Source: a virus
Reading direction: 5' to 3' (one strand)
Length of the DNA: 29,254 bases
IMG/VR virus record: IMGVR_UViG_3300021437_000068
Location: 1 to 29,254 of that record
Shown here: piece after piece, positions 22,101-29,254 of the stretch
Position numbering within the stretch: position 1 is the stretch's first letter
Layout: each line of letters starts with the position of its first letter
Notes under the pieces: model-generated
Databases searched by the model: none
Told to the model about the DNA's origin: nothing
What the model saw: the letters and a program-made list of their open reading frames with translations, nothing else
Translations under genes and position numbers: made by a program

Positions 22101-25100
22101 TATCCCAGGAGTAGGCAAAGCCCTGGCACTTGTTGCCGGTGGCTGGATGGCTTACGAAACGTGGGTTTCATATAGCGCACGCACTACCGAAGGCTTCGTT
22201 AACTCTGGCTATACCGATAAGCTTATTGAAAAGCTTAACGAAGAAACCAAGCGCATCAATGAGAACACGCAGGCAAAAACGCTAAACATGACTGTTGACC
22301 AGTTCCGTGCCCGTAAGGCTATGGATCAGGGTGATGCAACAGCGAAAGTTCAAGCAATTCAGAAGCAGATATCAGATCTGGAAAGCCAACTTGCAGACCC
22401 TACCGGCCCTGCACTTGCTGGCGGGCAGCGCGTGGCAAATGCCATGTTGCAGAAACGCATTGCCGACAAGAAGGAAGCCCTAGCACAGGCCAATGACGAA
22501 GTGGTTATTGACCGTATGCGGCTACAGGCAGCTTACGAAGAAAACGCTGCAGCGACAAAACTTGCCGCTGAACAGGCTCGGGCCAAAGCCCCCGGTAAAG
22601 CTGATGGACTTGAAGCTACAGCAGCAGAAAAAGCCGCTAAAGCAGGCAAGTCCAAGCGTGAGCCAATTCTGCGCGAGTCAGCTATCAAGGACAGCATTGC
22701 AGCCATCCAGCGCCAAGGCGACGCTGAACTGCAAGCCAAGACCAACATCTTCGAGACTGAGCGTAAGGTGCTGCAGTCTCAGCATGATAACCACATGCTC
22801 ACAGAGGGCACGTACGAGGCACGCCTAGAGTACATGCTTGAAGAGTCTGCTACGGCTCAAATTCTGATTGCTCAGAAGACTAATGATAAGCTACTAGAGG
22901 CTAACGAAAAATATGATGCTGCTGAGCGTGAACGTGCAGAGCACAACATTCAGCAAGTGCGTAACGCTAAACTTCCAAAAGAGGAAGAAGCAACTCGTAT
23001 TGCGAATATCGAAAAGCAGCTAGCAAGTGAGCTTGAGAGTCTCAATGAACGCACTCGTGCAGCCACTGAGAAGAACAATATGCACATCCAGAAGATTACG
23101 GATGATTCATATTTCCGTCGCATGGAAGCTGCCAACAAGTTCTACGGCGATAACTGGAAGTTGGTGGAAGAGCAACGCCTTGCCCAAGAAAAGCTTGAGC
23201 GTAACATCGCCAACAGCCGTGCCACGATGGGACTTGCACGGCAGTATGACATGGTGACTGACTCTACGATGGCGTTCATCGTAGCTGAAAAAGCTGCTGC
23301 TGAGGCTACTCTGTCGTCCACACAGGCGCAGATTGAAACGATGGCTAAGCTTGACGACCAGATCAAGAAGAACCAGCAGACGATGGCTGACTTCCAAGAA
23401 GAAGCCAAGAAGAATGGCAACATGGCTAACGAGCGTATGCTTGATAAGCTGCAGATGCTTGAAACTTCAGTAAAGCTTGCAGAAGATGCTAGAGCAAAGG
23501 CCGTACAACTAAATCAGCGCGAGAGCGCTAACGCTGCAGCCAATGCCTATGACCAGGTGATGGATAAAGACATTGCACGTCTGAAGCAGGGCACAGCCGA
23601 TGCAATCACAACGTCCATCGTAGACGGTGGTAAAGCTGGTACGCAAAAACTACGTTCGATGATGGTGGCCGAACTGCGTAAGCCTATCCGCATGGTGGTG
23701 GATGTGCTTATCAATAGCCTGTCGTCCGTGGCCGGTGGCTTCCTGGGCGTCGGTGGAGGCGCTGGCGGCATGTTGGGGAGCCTGGGCAGCAGCATGGCTA
23801 CCTCGATGTTTGGCTCGACCCTGGGATCAAGCGTGCTGGGCGGGCAGGGCGCTTCCGGCATCTCCCAATTCATGAATGGCCTTGGTTCATGGGGTGCCGA
23901 AGGCTCTGCCAGCACGGTCATCGGCGGCGTTGGTAGCCAATACTCCCTGCTTGAGGGACTTGGTGCAGCCTCTCCGTATCTTGCTGCAGCCGCTGCAATC
24001 TATGCTATCGCATCTTCGATGGATGGCGGTGAGCAACGCTCTGGCGGTTCGTACAACCTGAATAACCTGACCGGCACTGTATTCAAATCGCAGGGGCCGT
24101 CTGGTGGTGAGATTCAAGGTACTCAGGTACAGCAGCAGACTAACGCTACGATCACAACGATTAACTCGTTGCTGTCTGCCTTCGGCTCTACGGCTAAGGT
24201 TGACAACTGGATGTCAGGTTTGGAGTCTAGCAAAAACGGTAAGGCATTTGCTTACTCTGGTGGTACGATTAACGGCAAAGCTTTCGGTGAAAGTGATATC
24301 AGTCAGAAAATTCTGATGGGTAACATGACACCAGAAGAGGCTCTGGTAGCGTACACCACCGACCTGCAACGGTCTATCATCGAAGCCCTGAAGACTGCTG
24401 ATCTTGGCGGTAAGATTGGCGACTACATCAACTCACTGGGTGACATTGAGCAAATGACCCAGGATCAAGTCACGACTACACTCAAGGAAATTAACAACTT
24501 CCAGGCATTTACGACTGCACTTAAGAAGGCTCCATTTGCCTATCTAGCAAACGCCAGCGTGAAGACAGCCGCTGCACTGGCGACTGCAGCCGGTAGTATT
24601 GACAATCTGACAAATGCAGTTATTAACTACTACGACCTGTTTACCACTGCTCAGCAGAAGAACCTGGATACAGTGGCTCAACTAGGTTCTGAGTTCCAAA
24701 AGCTCGGTGTCACGATGCCTGACACTTCTACCAGTATCCGTGACTGGTATAAGGCTCAGGTTGCTGCTGCAGGTGCTACAGACCTGAGCGTAGCTGCTAA
24801 CGCCAACGCTTACTACAGCCTGCTGCAACTTGCTACGGCAGTCAACACCGTAAGCACAGCAGCCGAAGACACGGTCAAGACTCGCCTCAACTGGCAGAAC
24901 CAACTTGATGTACTGATGGGCGTCAAGACTGACCTGCAGGTTAGCCTTGAGAATGACCTGATCGACGTACGGGATGCTGCCACCATCTCGCTGATTAAGG
25001 CTGTCTATGCCCAGAAGACTGCCAAAGCCGCGTACGACAAGCAACTGTCAGATGCCAAGGCCGCATTTGATCGCTCTGCTGCTGCTGAGCGTATCCGCCT

Positions 25101-26208
25101 TGAAGCCCTGCAGGCCGCTGCCCAGACGACTGTAGATACGTTCCAGGCGCTGTTCGACACATTGAAGACCAATGCGGATGCTCTGTACGGTCAGGTTGGC
25201 ATCGGTGCTTCGTCCGCTAATAACGGTAACAGCATCATTGACCAAGCCCTGGCTTCTGGAGTGTTTCCGTCTAAGGACGTTCTGGATCAGGCCATCACAG
25301 CAGCGCGTCAGGGACTTGACGCTGGTGTTTATGCTTCTCAGGCTGATGCTGACTTTGCTAAGCTGGTACTTGCTAATAAGCTGGCCACTTTGGAAGAGCG
25401 TGCTAAGGGCACACTTGATACAGCAACTGCCCAGTTGAACGCTGCCAAAGACCAGTTGACCAAGCTGGATGAGATGGTGACGTATGCTGGTAAGCTCGTT
25501 GACATTGCCAACGGCATTGATACTTCTATCATTGACCTGTCTACGGCGCTGAATACACTGTTGGGTCTGAGTAAGACTCCTGGCGGTAAGCCAGTCGCCA
25601 CTACCAACACCACTGGCTCTACGCCTGTGGCTGGTTTTGGTGGTATGAATGGTGGTGCAGTTTCTGGACACAAGGGTGATGGCAACTTCTACCAGGACAT
25701 GAACTTCGGTGCTGGTTGGTTCAGCCAGCAAGTTGTTGACCCTGCTGCTATTGCACGCTACACCAGCATTCAGGCTGGTGTATCTGATCTTATGTCTCAG
25801 GGTGCTAGTTTTGCTACCATCGCAGACACTGCGAAACAGTATGGCGTTAGTCTTAACGACATTGCTACGGCAACTGGTTACAACTACACTGATATTCTGT
25901 CGGCGTTTGAGTCTGCCGGTATCCCTCGATTTGCTTCTGGTGGTTTGCATGCCGGTGGCGTCCGACTCGTTGGCGAGAATGGCCCAGAACTTGAGGTTAC
26001 TGGCCCAGCCCGGTACTATGACGCTGGGACAACTGCTGGTATGATCGGCGGCGGCATGTCTTCGGACACGGAACAAGCAATTCAGTCGATGGCCGATGAA
26101 ATTGCCCAGCTTCGCCGGGATAATATCAAAATGCTTGAGAAATTTACAGTGGTGTCAGACGCCTTTAGTGGCCGTCAGAAGATGCCTCTACTTACTGCAG
26201 CAGGTTAA
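19174..26208 (+). CDS. Tape measure protein
   Basis: A 2344-residue protein that sets tail length (lambda H-like). N-terminal coiled coil (about 1-155) is followed by three 70-residue tandem repeats (from residue 157) and two 59-residue repeats (about 355-470). Residues about 540-800 hold the phage tail tape measure core (IEHTMQIIRVLSQESSESVQ, then LSLAGLNTKEVSNAIKDVMN). Hydrophobic segments lie at about 905-950 and 965-1000, and a long coiled coil at about 1030-1480. A Gly-rich hydrophobic stretch spans about 1500-1570. More helices follow, and the C-terminus has ASGGLHAGGVRLVGENGPEL, the usual tail-tip end motif. By the common figure of about 1.5 Å per residue the tail would be roughly 350 nm. 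AAGGG precedes the ATG inside a hairpin. Confidence 0.95.
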   Translation: MSDDIKFEFTEVKQSVEATTKSLDVLQASVQKLDKASVSKIRESLDSLGKLAAFKKLSEEAQSSVDKIEQILSKKITGFSILKQLEDERTKLNSTLAGMKNGFSTYYAEVEAVHKKYLKNQMDLAIQEANQLKLSFSNIESLRTKNIASRLSSATAMTEEDTRALLGAPKLSDMQRFTRTLKAGMEADAKELAAASKQAWADRVFSGAVDDLTAKTKALRSKSATPMSEDDTRALLGMPKLSDMQRFTKTLKAGMEADAKELAAAAKQGWADRVFSGAVDDLTAKTKALRSKSATPMSEDDTRTLLGMPKLSDMQRFTQTLKAGMEADAKELAASKKQAWADRVFAGANEDILAKAEAERYKTTLIAMAAAQKKAEDGYVAVRKASLAAGKLQILGAAKASLDEQHTAEELLAKAESERYQNTLMAMAAAQKKAEDGYRAARAKSLANGKLQILAPARAAVAQDIADDKANAFQYRVDRMFADALVQKASAPLDMRGSSLPEHVKNVDTLSNSFKRLTLDGNDVHSAMRGLASGFNLLWLTWGNLLPLFAGSAVSFGTKGVIELGSSIEHTMQIIRVLSQESSESVQGLTSQLVELAKSGPVGPKEIAEAMKTLSLAGLNTKEVSNAIKDVMNFSVAGDTSLKAAADVMTSVATAFSIDAQHYNYVGDVISKTAAISKASVESIGESFKSSSVLSKLYGLSLEDVGVGLAALSNLGIQGSAAGTALRNMYVDLAGRTPKVAKTLKELGLEVRDSTGKFKDLVTLTYELDASLEKFNGRGQAQKMADVFSERGGKPAVELRALAKERAKEFGTTFGSELERIRSEIMNSEGFMIQSAAQLALTAQKQMESVSATLKATMVDAFEGMSPYIVSISGQLKNLFNSGEFKDSLVGMTNLIMDFVSGLIRVAEVVLPNIGVIAALTAAYAAMPAVVSAATALWGMVTAVIVADTVAVDLNTKAKLANGAASTSVFTSLAGLIPGVGKALALVAGGWMAYETWVSYSARTTEGFVNSGYTDKLIEKLNEETKRINENTQAKTLNMTVDQFRARKAMDQGDATAKVQAIQKQISDLESQLADPTGPALAGGQRVANAMLQKRIADKKEALAQANDEVVIDRMRLQAAYEENAAATKLAAEQARAKAPGKADGLEATAAEKAAKAGKSKREPILRESAIKDSIAAIQRQGDAELQAKTNIFETERKVLQSQHDNHMLTEGTYEARLEYMLEESATAQILIAQKTNDKLLEANEKYDAAERERAEHNIQQVRNAKLPKEEEATRIANIEKQLASELESLNERTRAATEKNNMHIQKITDDSYFRRMEAANKFYGDNWKLVEEQRLAQEKLERNIANSRATMGLARQYDMVTDSTMAFIVAEKAAAEATLSSTQAQIETMAKLDDQIKKNQQTMADFQEEAKKNGNMANERMLDKLQMLETSVKLAEDARAKAVQLNQRESANAAANAYDQVMDKDIARLKQGTADAITTSIVDGGKAGTQKLRSMMVAELRKPIRMVVDVLINSLSSVAGGFLGVGGGAGGMLGSLGSSMATSMFGSTLGSSVLGGQGASGISQFMNGLGSWGAEGSASTVIGGVGSQYSLLEGLGAASPYLAAAAAIYAIASSMDGGEQRSGGSYNLNNLTGTVFKSQGPSGGEIQGTQVQQQTNATITTINSLLSAFGSTAKVDNWMSGLESSKNGKAFAYSGGTINGKAFGESDISQKILMGNMTPEEALVAYTTDLQRSIIEALKTADLGGKIGDYINSLGDIEQMTQDQVTTTLKEINNFQAFTTALKKAPFAYLANASVKTAAALATAAGSIDNLTNAVINYYDLFTTAQQKNLDTVAQLGSEFQKLGVTMPDTSTSIRDWYKAQVAAAGATDLSVAANANAYYSLLQLATAVNTVSTAAEDTVKTRLNWQNQLDVLMGVKTDLQVSLENDLIDVRDAATISLIKAVYAQKTAKAAYDKQLSDAKAAFDRSAAAERIRLEALQAAAQTTVDTFQALFDTLKTNADALYGQVGIGASSANNGNSIIDQALASGVFPSKDVLDQAITAARQGLDAGVYASQADADFAKLVLANKLATLEERAKGTLDTATAQLNAAKDQLTKLDEMVTYAGKLVDIANGIDTSIIDLSTALNTLLGLSKTPGGKPVATTNTTGSTPVAGFGGMNGGAVSGHKGDGNFYQDMNFGAGWFSQQVVDPAAIARYTSIQAGVSDLMSQGASFATIADTAKQYGVSLNDIATATGYNYTDILSAFESAGIPRFASGGLHAGGVRLVGENGPELEVTGPARYYDAGTTAGMIGGGMSSDTEQAIQSMADEIAQLRRDNIKMLEKFTVVSDAFSGRQKMPLLTAAG
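19642..20241 (+). repeat. Three tandem 210-bp repeats in the tape measure gene
   Basis: Units start at 19642, 19852 and 20062, each opening with ATG-(A/T)CTGAGGA and coding for 70 residues (for example KLSDMQRFT, LKAGMEADAKELAA, WADRVF). Copies 1 and 2 share an identical 50-nt stretch (19780-19829 and 19990-20039); copy 3 is truncated or diverged near 20220. Exact codon multiples keep the frame. Confidence 0.92.
20230..20540 (+). repeat. Two tandem 177-bp repeats in the tape measure gene
   Basis: A second repeat family follows the first. A 35-nt block starting GCTATGGCTGCTGCACAGAA is identical at 20272-20306 and 20449-20483, and GGAAAACTGCAAATACT recurs at 20341 and 20518. The offset is 177 nt (59 residues) each time. 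The encoded repeat contains ERYxxTLxAMAAAQKKAEDG. Confidence 0.9.
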
Positions 26209-26211
26209 TAA

Positions 26212-27159
26212 ATGAGTGCTATTCCTAAAGTCTTAGTACCAATCACCATCGACAGTACGATGGTGACTGCGAGTAGTATCTCTGAACCTGCATCAGGAGA
26301 AACTGCCTGGGTAAGTTCAGGCACTTACGCTGTTGCAGATATACGCTACCTTGCTGCAACACATAAGCTGTATAAGTGTACTCAGGCCCACACAGGAAGA
26401 ACCAACGCCCCAAACACTGCATCAGAGCTTGGTTACTATTGGCAGGATATTGGCGCTACTCAAAGGTACGCTGCGTTTGATAACTTAGTTAACACTAAAA
26501 GTACAGGCACAACGACGATTACCTATACAATTTTGTTGGCTACGTTCATTAACTCTGTCGCTTTCTATGGCCTGTCTAATGTGTCTACAGTCCGTGTGGT
26601 TGTCAAGGACGGTGCTGGTGGTACAGTTGTTTACGACCAAACAACTAACCTCATCTATCCAGGGCTAGGGTTCTGGGAATACTACCACACAGCAGCGACT
26701 ATCCTAGACCGCTGCGTTATGCAGAGCATCCCACTCGTCTCAGCCCCCGAAGTTAGTATTACACTGACGGGGGCCACTGGCACTACTATTGGCGTCGGCA
26801 TGATCGCTATCGGTGACCTCAGACCGCTGTTCGATACGACAACCTGGGGTGGCACACAATTTGGCTCACAGGCAAAACCAACTACTTACTCCTACATCAA
26901 GACTGATGACTATGGAGTAACTTCGATTATCAAGCGTGGGTCTTCTACCGATATGTCAATCAAGGTAGAATTCCCGCACGGGCAGGCCGACTATGCACTC
27001 GCTACGGTGCAGTCAGTTCTCGATATTCCAGCCGCATGGGTTGGCACTGATGAATTCGGCTATGCTGGTCTTAATGTTTTCGGGTTAGCCTCTGGTACTT
27101 TGACCTACCAGAGTTATAATCTCGACGTTTTCTCAATTGATGTACGAGGATTCATCTAA
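26212..27159 (+). CDS. Tail tip protein with a carbohydrate-binding-like module
   Basis: A 315-residue protein directly after the tape measure, where distal tail genes start. Residues about 31-80 (WVSSGTYAVADIRYLAATHK, then YKCTQAHTGR and GYYWQDIG) follow the pattern of small chitin-binding-like (CBM5/12-type) folds seen in tail fibres. The middle and C-terminal parts are beta-rich (TYSYIKTDDYGVTSIIKRGS, then ISIDVRGFI-like ending FSIDVRGFI). It could be a distal tail or baseplate-like hub component. No enzyme motif is seen. The stop shares a base with the next ATG (TAATG). Confidence 0.6.
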   Translation: MSAIPKVLVPITIDSTMVTASSISEPASGETAWVSSGTYAVADIRYLAATHKLYKCTQAHTGRTNAPNTASELGYYWQDIGATQRYAAFDNLVNTKSTGTTTITYTILLATFINSVAFYGLSNVSTVRVVVKDGAGGTVVYDQTTNLIYPGLGFWEYYHTAATILDRCVMQSIPLVSAPEVSITLTGATGTTIGVGMIAIGDLRPLFDTTTWGGTQFGSQAKPTTYSYIKTDDYGVTSIIKRGSSTDMSIKVEFPHGQADYALATVQSVLDIPAAWVGTDEFGYAGLNVFGLASGTLTYQSYNLDVFSIDVRGFI

Positions 27160-27809
27160 TGGCAACCGCACCCACAACGATTCCCGACTCTGGCGCAGTT
27201 CCAGACTACAATGACCGGGCCACGTTCGGTACTCGCGTACTTGCCTGGGACAACTGGACGAAGACCTACATGGTTCCACTTGTCAACGCGGCGGCTCAGA
27301 ACGCATACGCGAATGCACTTGATTCCTATAATCAGGCAGTAGCCGCAGCAGCTTCTGCAACTGCAGCGAATACAGCGGCAAGTGCGGCAGGCGCTCCGCT
27401 GTGGGTCAGCGGTACAACCTACGCCATCGGCAACTTGGTAAAGTCGCCTGCCAATGGCCGGGTTTACCAGCGGCGCACAGCCGGAGCCGGTACGACTGAT
27501 CCAGCCTCTGATACGACGAATTATGCGCTGTATACGTTCAGTCTACCTATCGTAGAGGTTACGTCTAATATGACGGCTTCAGTGGGTAATCACTACGTGA
27601 TGACTGGTAATTACACTCTGACCATGCCTACGACTGGCCTGATTCAGAATGACCGTATCCGAGTGACTAACGCAAGCGGTCTGACAACTCCGATTGTAGA
27701 CTTTGGCTCTGTCAAGGTTCGTGGTAACACATACGGCGCTGTGACACTTGATAATGCCACTATCTCGTTTGAGGTCCAGTATGATAGTGCAACTTATGGG
27801 TGGAACTAA
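27159..27809 (+). CDS. Tail fibre-like protein with a CBM5/12-like module
   Basis: A 216-residue protein. An N-terminal helix rich in Ala and Asn (NAAAQNAYANALDSYNQAVA) probably anchors it in the tail as a coiled trimer. Residues about 80-123 (PLWVSGTTYAIGNLVKSPAN, then GRVYQRRTAGAGTTDP) match the ‘W-x-x-G-x-x-Y-x-x-G-x-x-V’ pattern of carbohydrate-binding modules. The C-terminus is a beta region with TVPTTGLIQNDRIRV-like strands (here TMPTTGLIQNDRIRVTNASG). GAGGA lies before the start. It is most likely a short fibre. Confidence 0.65.
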   Translation: MATAPTTIPDSGAVPDYNDRATFGTRVLAWDNWTKTYMVPLVNAAAQNAYANALDSYNQAVAAAASATAANTAASAAGAPLWVSGTTYAIGNLVKSPANGRVYQRRTAGAGTTDPASDTTNYALYTFSLPIVEVTSNMTASVGNHYVMTGNYTLTMPTTGLIQNDRIRVTNASGLTTPIVDFGSVKVRGNTYGAVTLDNATISFEVQYDSATYGWN

Positions 27810-27811
27810 TC

Positions 27812-29005
27812 ATGGCTGGTAAAGCAGGTGCAATTTTCGGTGGTGGTGGCATTCCGGTTGGTGCTATTGTTCAGGGCCAGTTTGCTTCTGACCCAAACTA
27901 CCTACCGCTTGACGGTAATGACTATTTAGCATCCTCTTATCCTTTGCTGGATAAGACTAACATGAAGTCGTTCGGGTCAAATCTGCCAGTGCAGCGTACG
28001 CTACCTACTACACAGAACTGGACTGGTGTTGCCTATGGTGCTAGTCTGTTTGTGGCGGTTAACAAAGATGGTGGTACTTATGCTACGTCACCTGATGGTA
28101 CTACCTGGACTTCTCGCTCAGGTCTACTAGCTGGCGGTGTGCTTGGTATCACCTTTTTAATGAACCTGTTCATTGCTTATGGTTATGGTGGAGCATTGGC
28201 CACCTCGCCAGATGGCATTACCTGGACCTCTCGTGCAACAGGTTGTACTTATCAGTTTTCTGGTTGTGTGTCTAATGGCAGCATCCTTGTTGCTGTACAG
28301 GATGGCACAGAGCAGGGTTCTAATCAGATTAGTACATCTCCCGACGGTATGACATGGACTGCTAGGTCCATTACTGCGGCTGCTATGCGGGCAAGAAACA
28401 TTGCAGTATTTGGATCTGAGTTTATTATCTTACCATTCTCTGTTGGCGGAACTCCAGCGGGTAACTTTTTCAAAAGTTCTGACGGTATTAATTGGTACTC
28501 ACCATACTATATAACGCAGGTAGCTGACGTACTTAATCAAACTACGTTAGGACAACCATCTGTGCATCCTGCGGTAGTTCAGGGTAAAATTTATAGTTTC
28601 ACAGGTACTACAACCAGTTACCTAACAGAGAACGGTGGTGTAAGCTGGAAGCCTACCGCTACACCCTACGTGTGTATTGTTGGTGGATTTACCTATGTAG
28701 GTGGTATGTATATCTGCCCATCCTGGAATTCTGCACATTCTACGATATTGTATAGCCCAGACGGCAAAAAATTCAGCCCATTAAATCTTGCAACGTCTAG
28801 TAATTGGCTTAACCCATCTAGTGCTGGTGCTCCTGGTTGTTTAGTGGCGTATGGTAATAATACATTTGTGTTTATATCTAGCACTATTAATATTGCATAC
28901 TGCGCTTCTGTTGCAGTTGACACAACTAAGTTCAAGATGCCTTTCTCTTCCCCTACCGGGTTTGAAGGTACTGACTCTGGACGTTACTACATGAAAGTAG
29001 CTTAA
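27812..29005 (+). CDS. Tail fibre with Asp-box beta-propeller repeats
   Basis: A 397-residue protein starting at ATG 27812 (MAGKAGAIFGGGGIPVGAIV); a GTG 12 nt upstream is possible but unneeded. After a tail-attachment head, at least six Asp-box-like motifs recur about every 40-47 residues: SPDGTTWTSR, SPDGITWTSR, SPDGMTWTAR, SSDGINWYSP, TENGGVSWKP and SPDGKKFSPL. Asp-boxes mark beta-propeller blades, as in sialidases, so this is a probable glycan-binding propeller. Sialidase catalytic residues cannot be seen. The next gene begins 3 nt after the stop and is a paralogue. Confidence 0.72.
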   Translation: MAGKAGAIFGGGGIPVGAIVQGQFASDPNYLPLDGNDYLASSYPLLDKTNMKSFGSNLPVQRTLPTTQNWTGVAYGASLFVAVNKDGGTYATSPDGTTWTSRSGLLAGGVLGITFLMNLFIAYGYGGALATSPDGITWTSRATGCTYQFSGCVSNGSILVAVQDGTEQGSNQISTSPDGMTWTARSITAAAMRARNIAVFGSEFIILPFSVGGTPAGNFFKSSDGINWYSPYYITQVADVLNQTTLGQPSVHPAVVQGKIYSFTGTTTSYLTENGGVSWKPTATPYVCIVGGFTYVGGMYICPSWNSAHSTILYSPDGKKFSPLNLATSSNWLNPSSAGAPGCLVAYGNNTFVFISSTINIAYCASVAVDTTKFKMPFSSPTGFEGTDSGRYYMKVA

Positions 29006-29007
29006 TC

Positions 29008-29254
29008 ATGGCCGGAAAAGCAAGTGGAATTTTTGGTGGTGGCGGTGTGCCGATTGGGGCTATCGTACAAGGTCAGTTTGCGGCTGATGCAAGTTACCTG
29101 CTGTGCGATGGCAGCACTTACACATCTGCGTCTTATCCGCTACTCGATAAGACTAAGCTAATCTCCTATGGAACCAGTGCGTGGGCACTTAAGACGTTGC
29201 CCGCTACTGCCGTATGGAATAAAGTCATCTATGGCAATGGTACGTTTCTTGCTT
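29008..29254 (+). CDS. Second propeller-type tail fibre, partial at window end
   Basis: The first 82 residues are visible. They align with the previous gene from the first codon: MAGKASGIFGGGGVPIGAIV here and MAGKAGAIFGGGGIPVGAIV there, then VQGQFAADASYL versus VQGQFASDPNYL, and SYPLLDKTK versus SYPLLDKTN. The propeller part is outside the window. It is either a tandem duplicate with another specificity or the next member of a row of fibre genes. Confidence 0.85.
   Translation, partial: MAGKASGIFGGGGVPIGAIVQGQFAADASYLLCDGSTYTSASYPLLDKTKLISYGTSAWALKTLPATAVWNKVIYGNGTFLA

Noticed and set aside
25048-26076. Minus-strand frame of 342 codons
   Set aside because: Antisense shadow of the tape measure gene, without a start signal or protein-like features.
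1-29254. tRNA genes, CRISPR arrays, insertion sequences, integrase or attachment sites
   Set aside because: None could be recognised. No spaced repeat array, no cloverleaf-like segment and no transposase or recombinase motif is visible, so neither a temperate nor a virulent lifestyle can be inferred from the window.

Overview
This window is the left-hand structural (virion assembly) region of a tailed double-stranded DNA phage or prophage (Caudoviricetes). It most likely has a siphovirus shape: there is a tail tube protein, a frameshifted tail chaperone pair and a very long tape measure protein, but no sheath gene. From the terminase onward the gene order follows phage lambda: terminase, portal, S49 protease with nested scaffold, decoration protein, major capsid protein, Ala-rich FI-like protein, connectors, gp10/Z-like protein, U-like terminator, V-like tail tube, G/GT chaperones, H-like tape measure, then host-recognition genes. 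The host cannot be named from the sequence. A lambda-like head module suggests a Gram-negative bacterium, but this is only inference.

Layout. Bases 1-274 are non-coding, with iterated TTGACG motifs and hairpins that end in a terminator for the single leftward gene (275-940). That gene has an N-terminal tract of 13 serines encoded by a hexanucleotide repeat. A divergent intergenic region of about 500 bp (941-1448) holds a 17-bp palindrome, several AGGG/CCCT inverted motifs and a convincing sigma70-type promoter whose -10 box lies between two near-identical 18-nt direct repeats. The rightward operon starts with an AP2-domain protein, an overlapping helix-turn-helix protein, a probable small terminase subunit and the large terminase. 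A small structural protein, a 1165-residue lectin-like fibre, a one-pass membrane protein and an HNH protein sit between terminase and portal. Head genes fill 8669-13943, connectors and tail tube 14010-17554, and an HNH-type homing endonuclease-like gene follows a strong terminator (17674-18309). The chaperones occupy 18306-19105 and the 2344-residue tape measure 19174-26208. Four tail-tip or fibre genes close the window; the last is cut by its edge and is a paralogue of the one before.

How it works together. Terminase packages DNA through the portal into a shell made of capsid protein on a scaffold that is translated from inside the protease gene; the decoration protein then stabilises the shell. 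The tape measure, wrapped by G and GT, sets tail length. Terminators after the capsid gene and after the tail tube gene, with no clear promoter behind the first, suggest that late expression is stepped down along the operon or depends on read-through or antitermination. Two genes (4300 and 19174) have Shine-Dalgarno sequences inside stable hairpins, which points to translational control as well. The features that most deserve attention are the promoter-embedded direct repeats, the poly-Ser gene, the canonical A AAA AAC frameshift site, the tandem repeats in the tape measure, and the tandem Asp-box propeller fibres.
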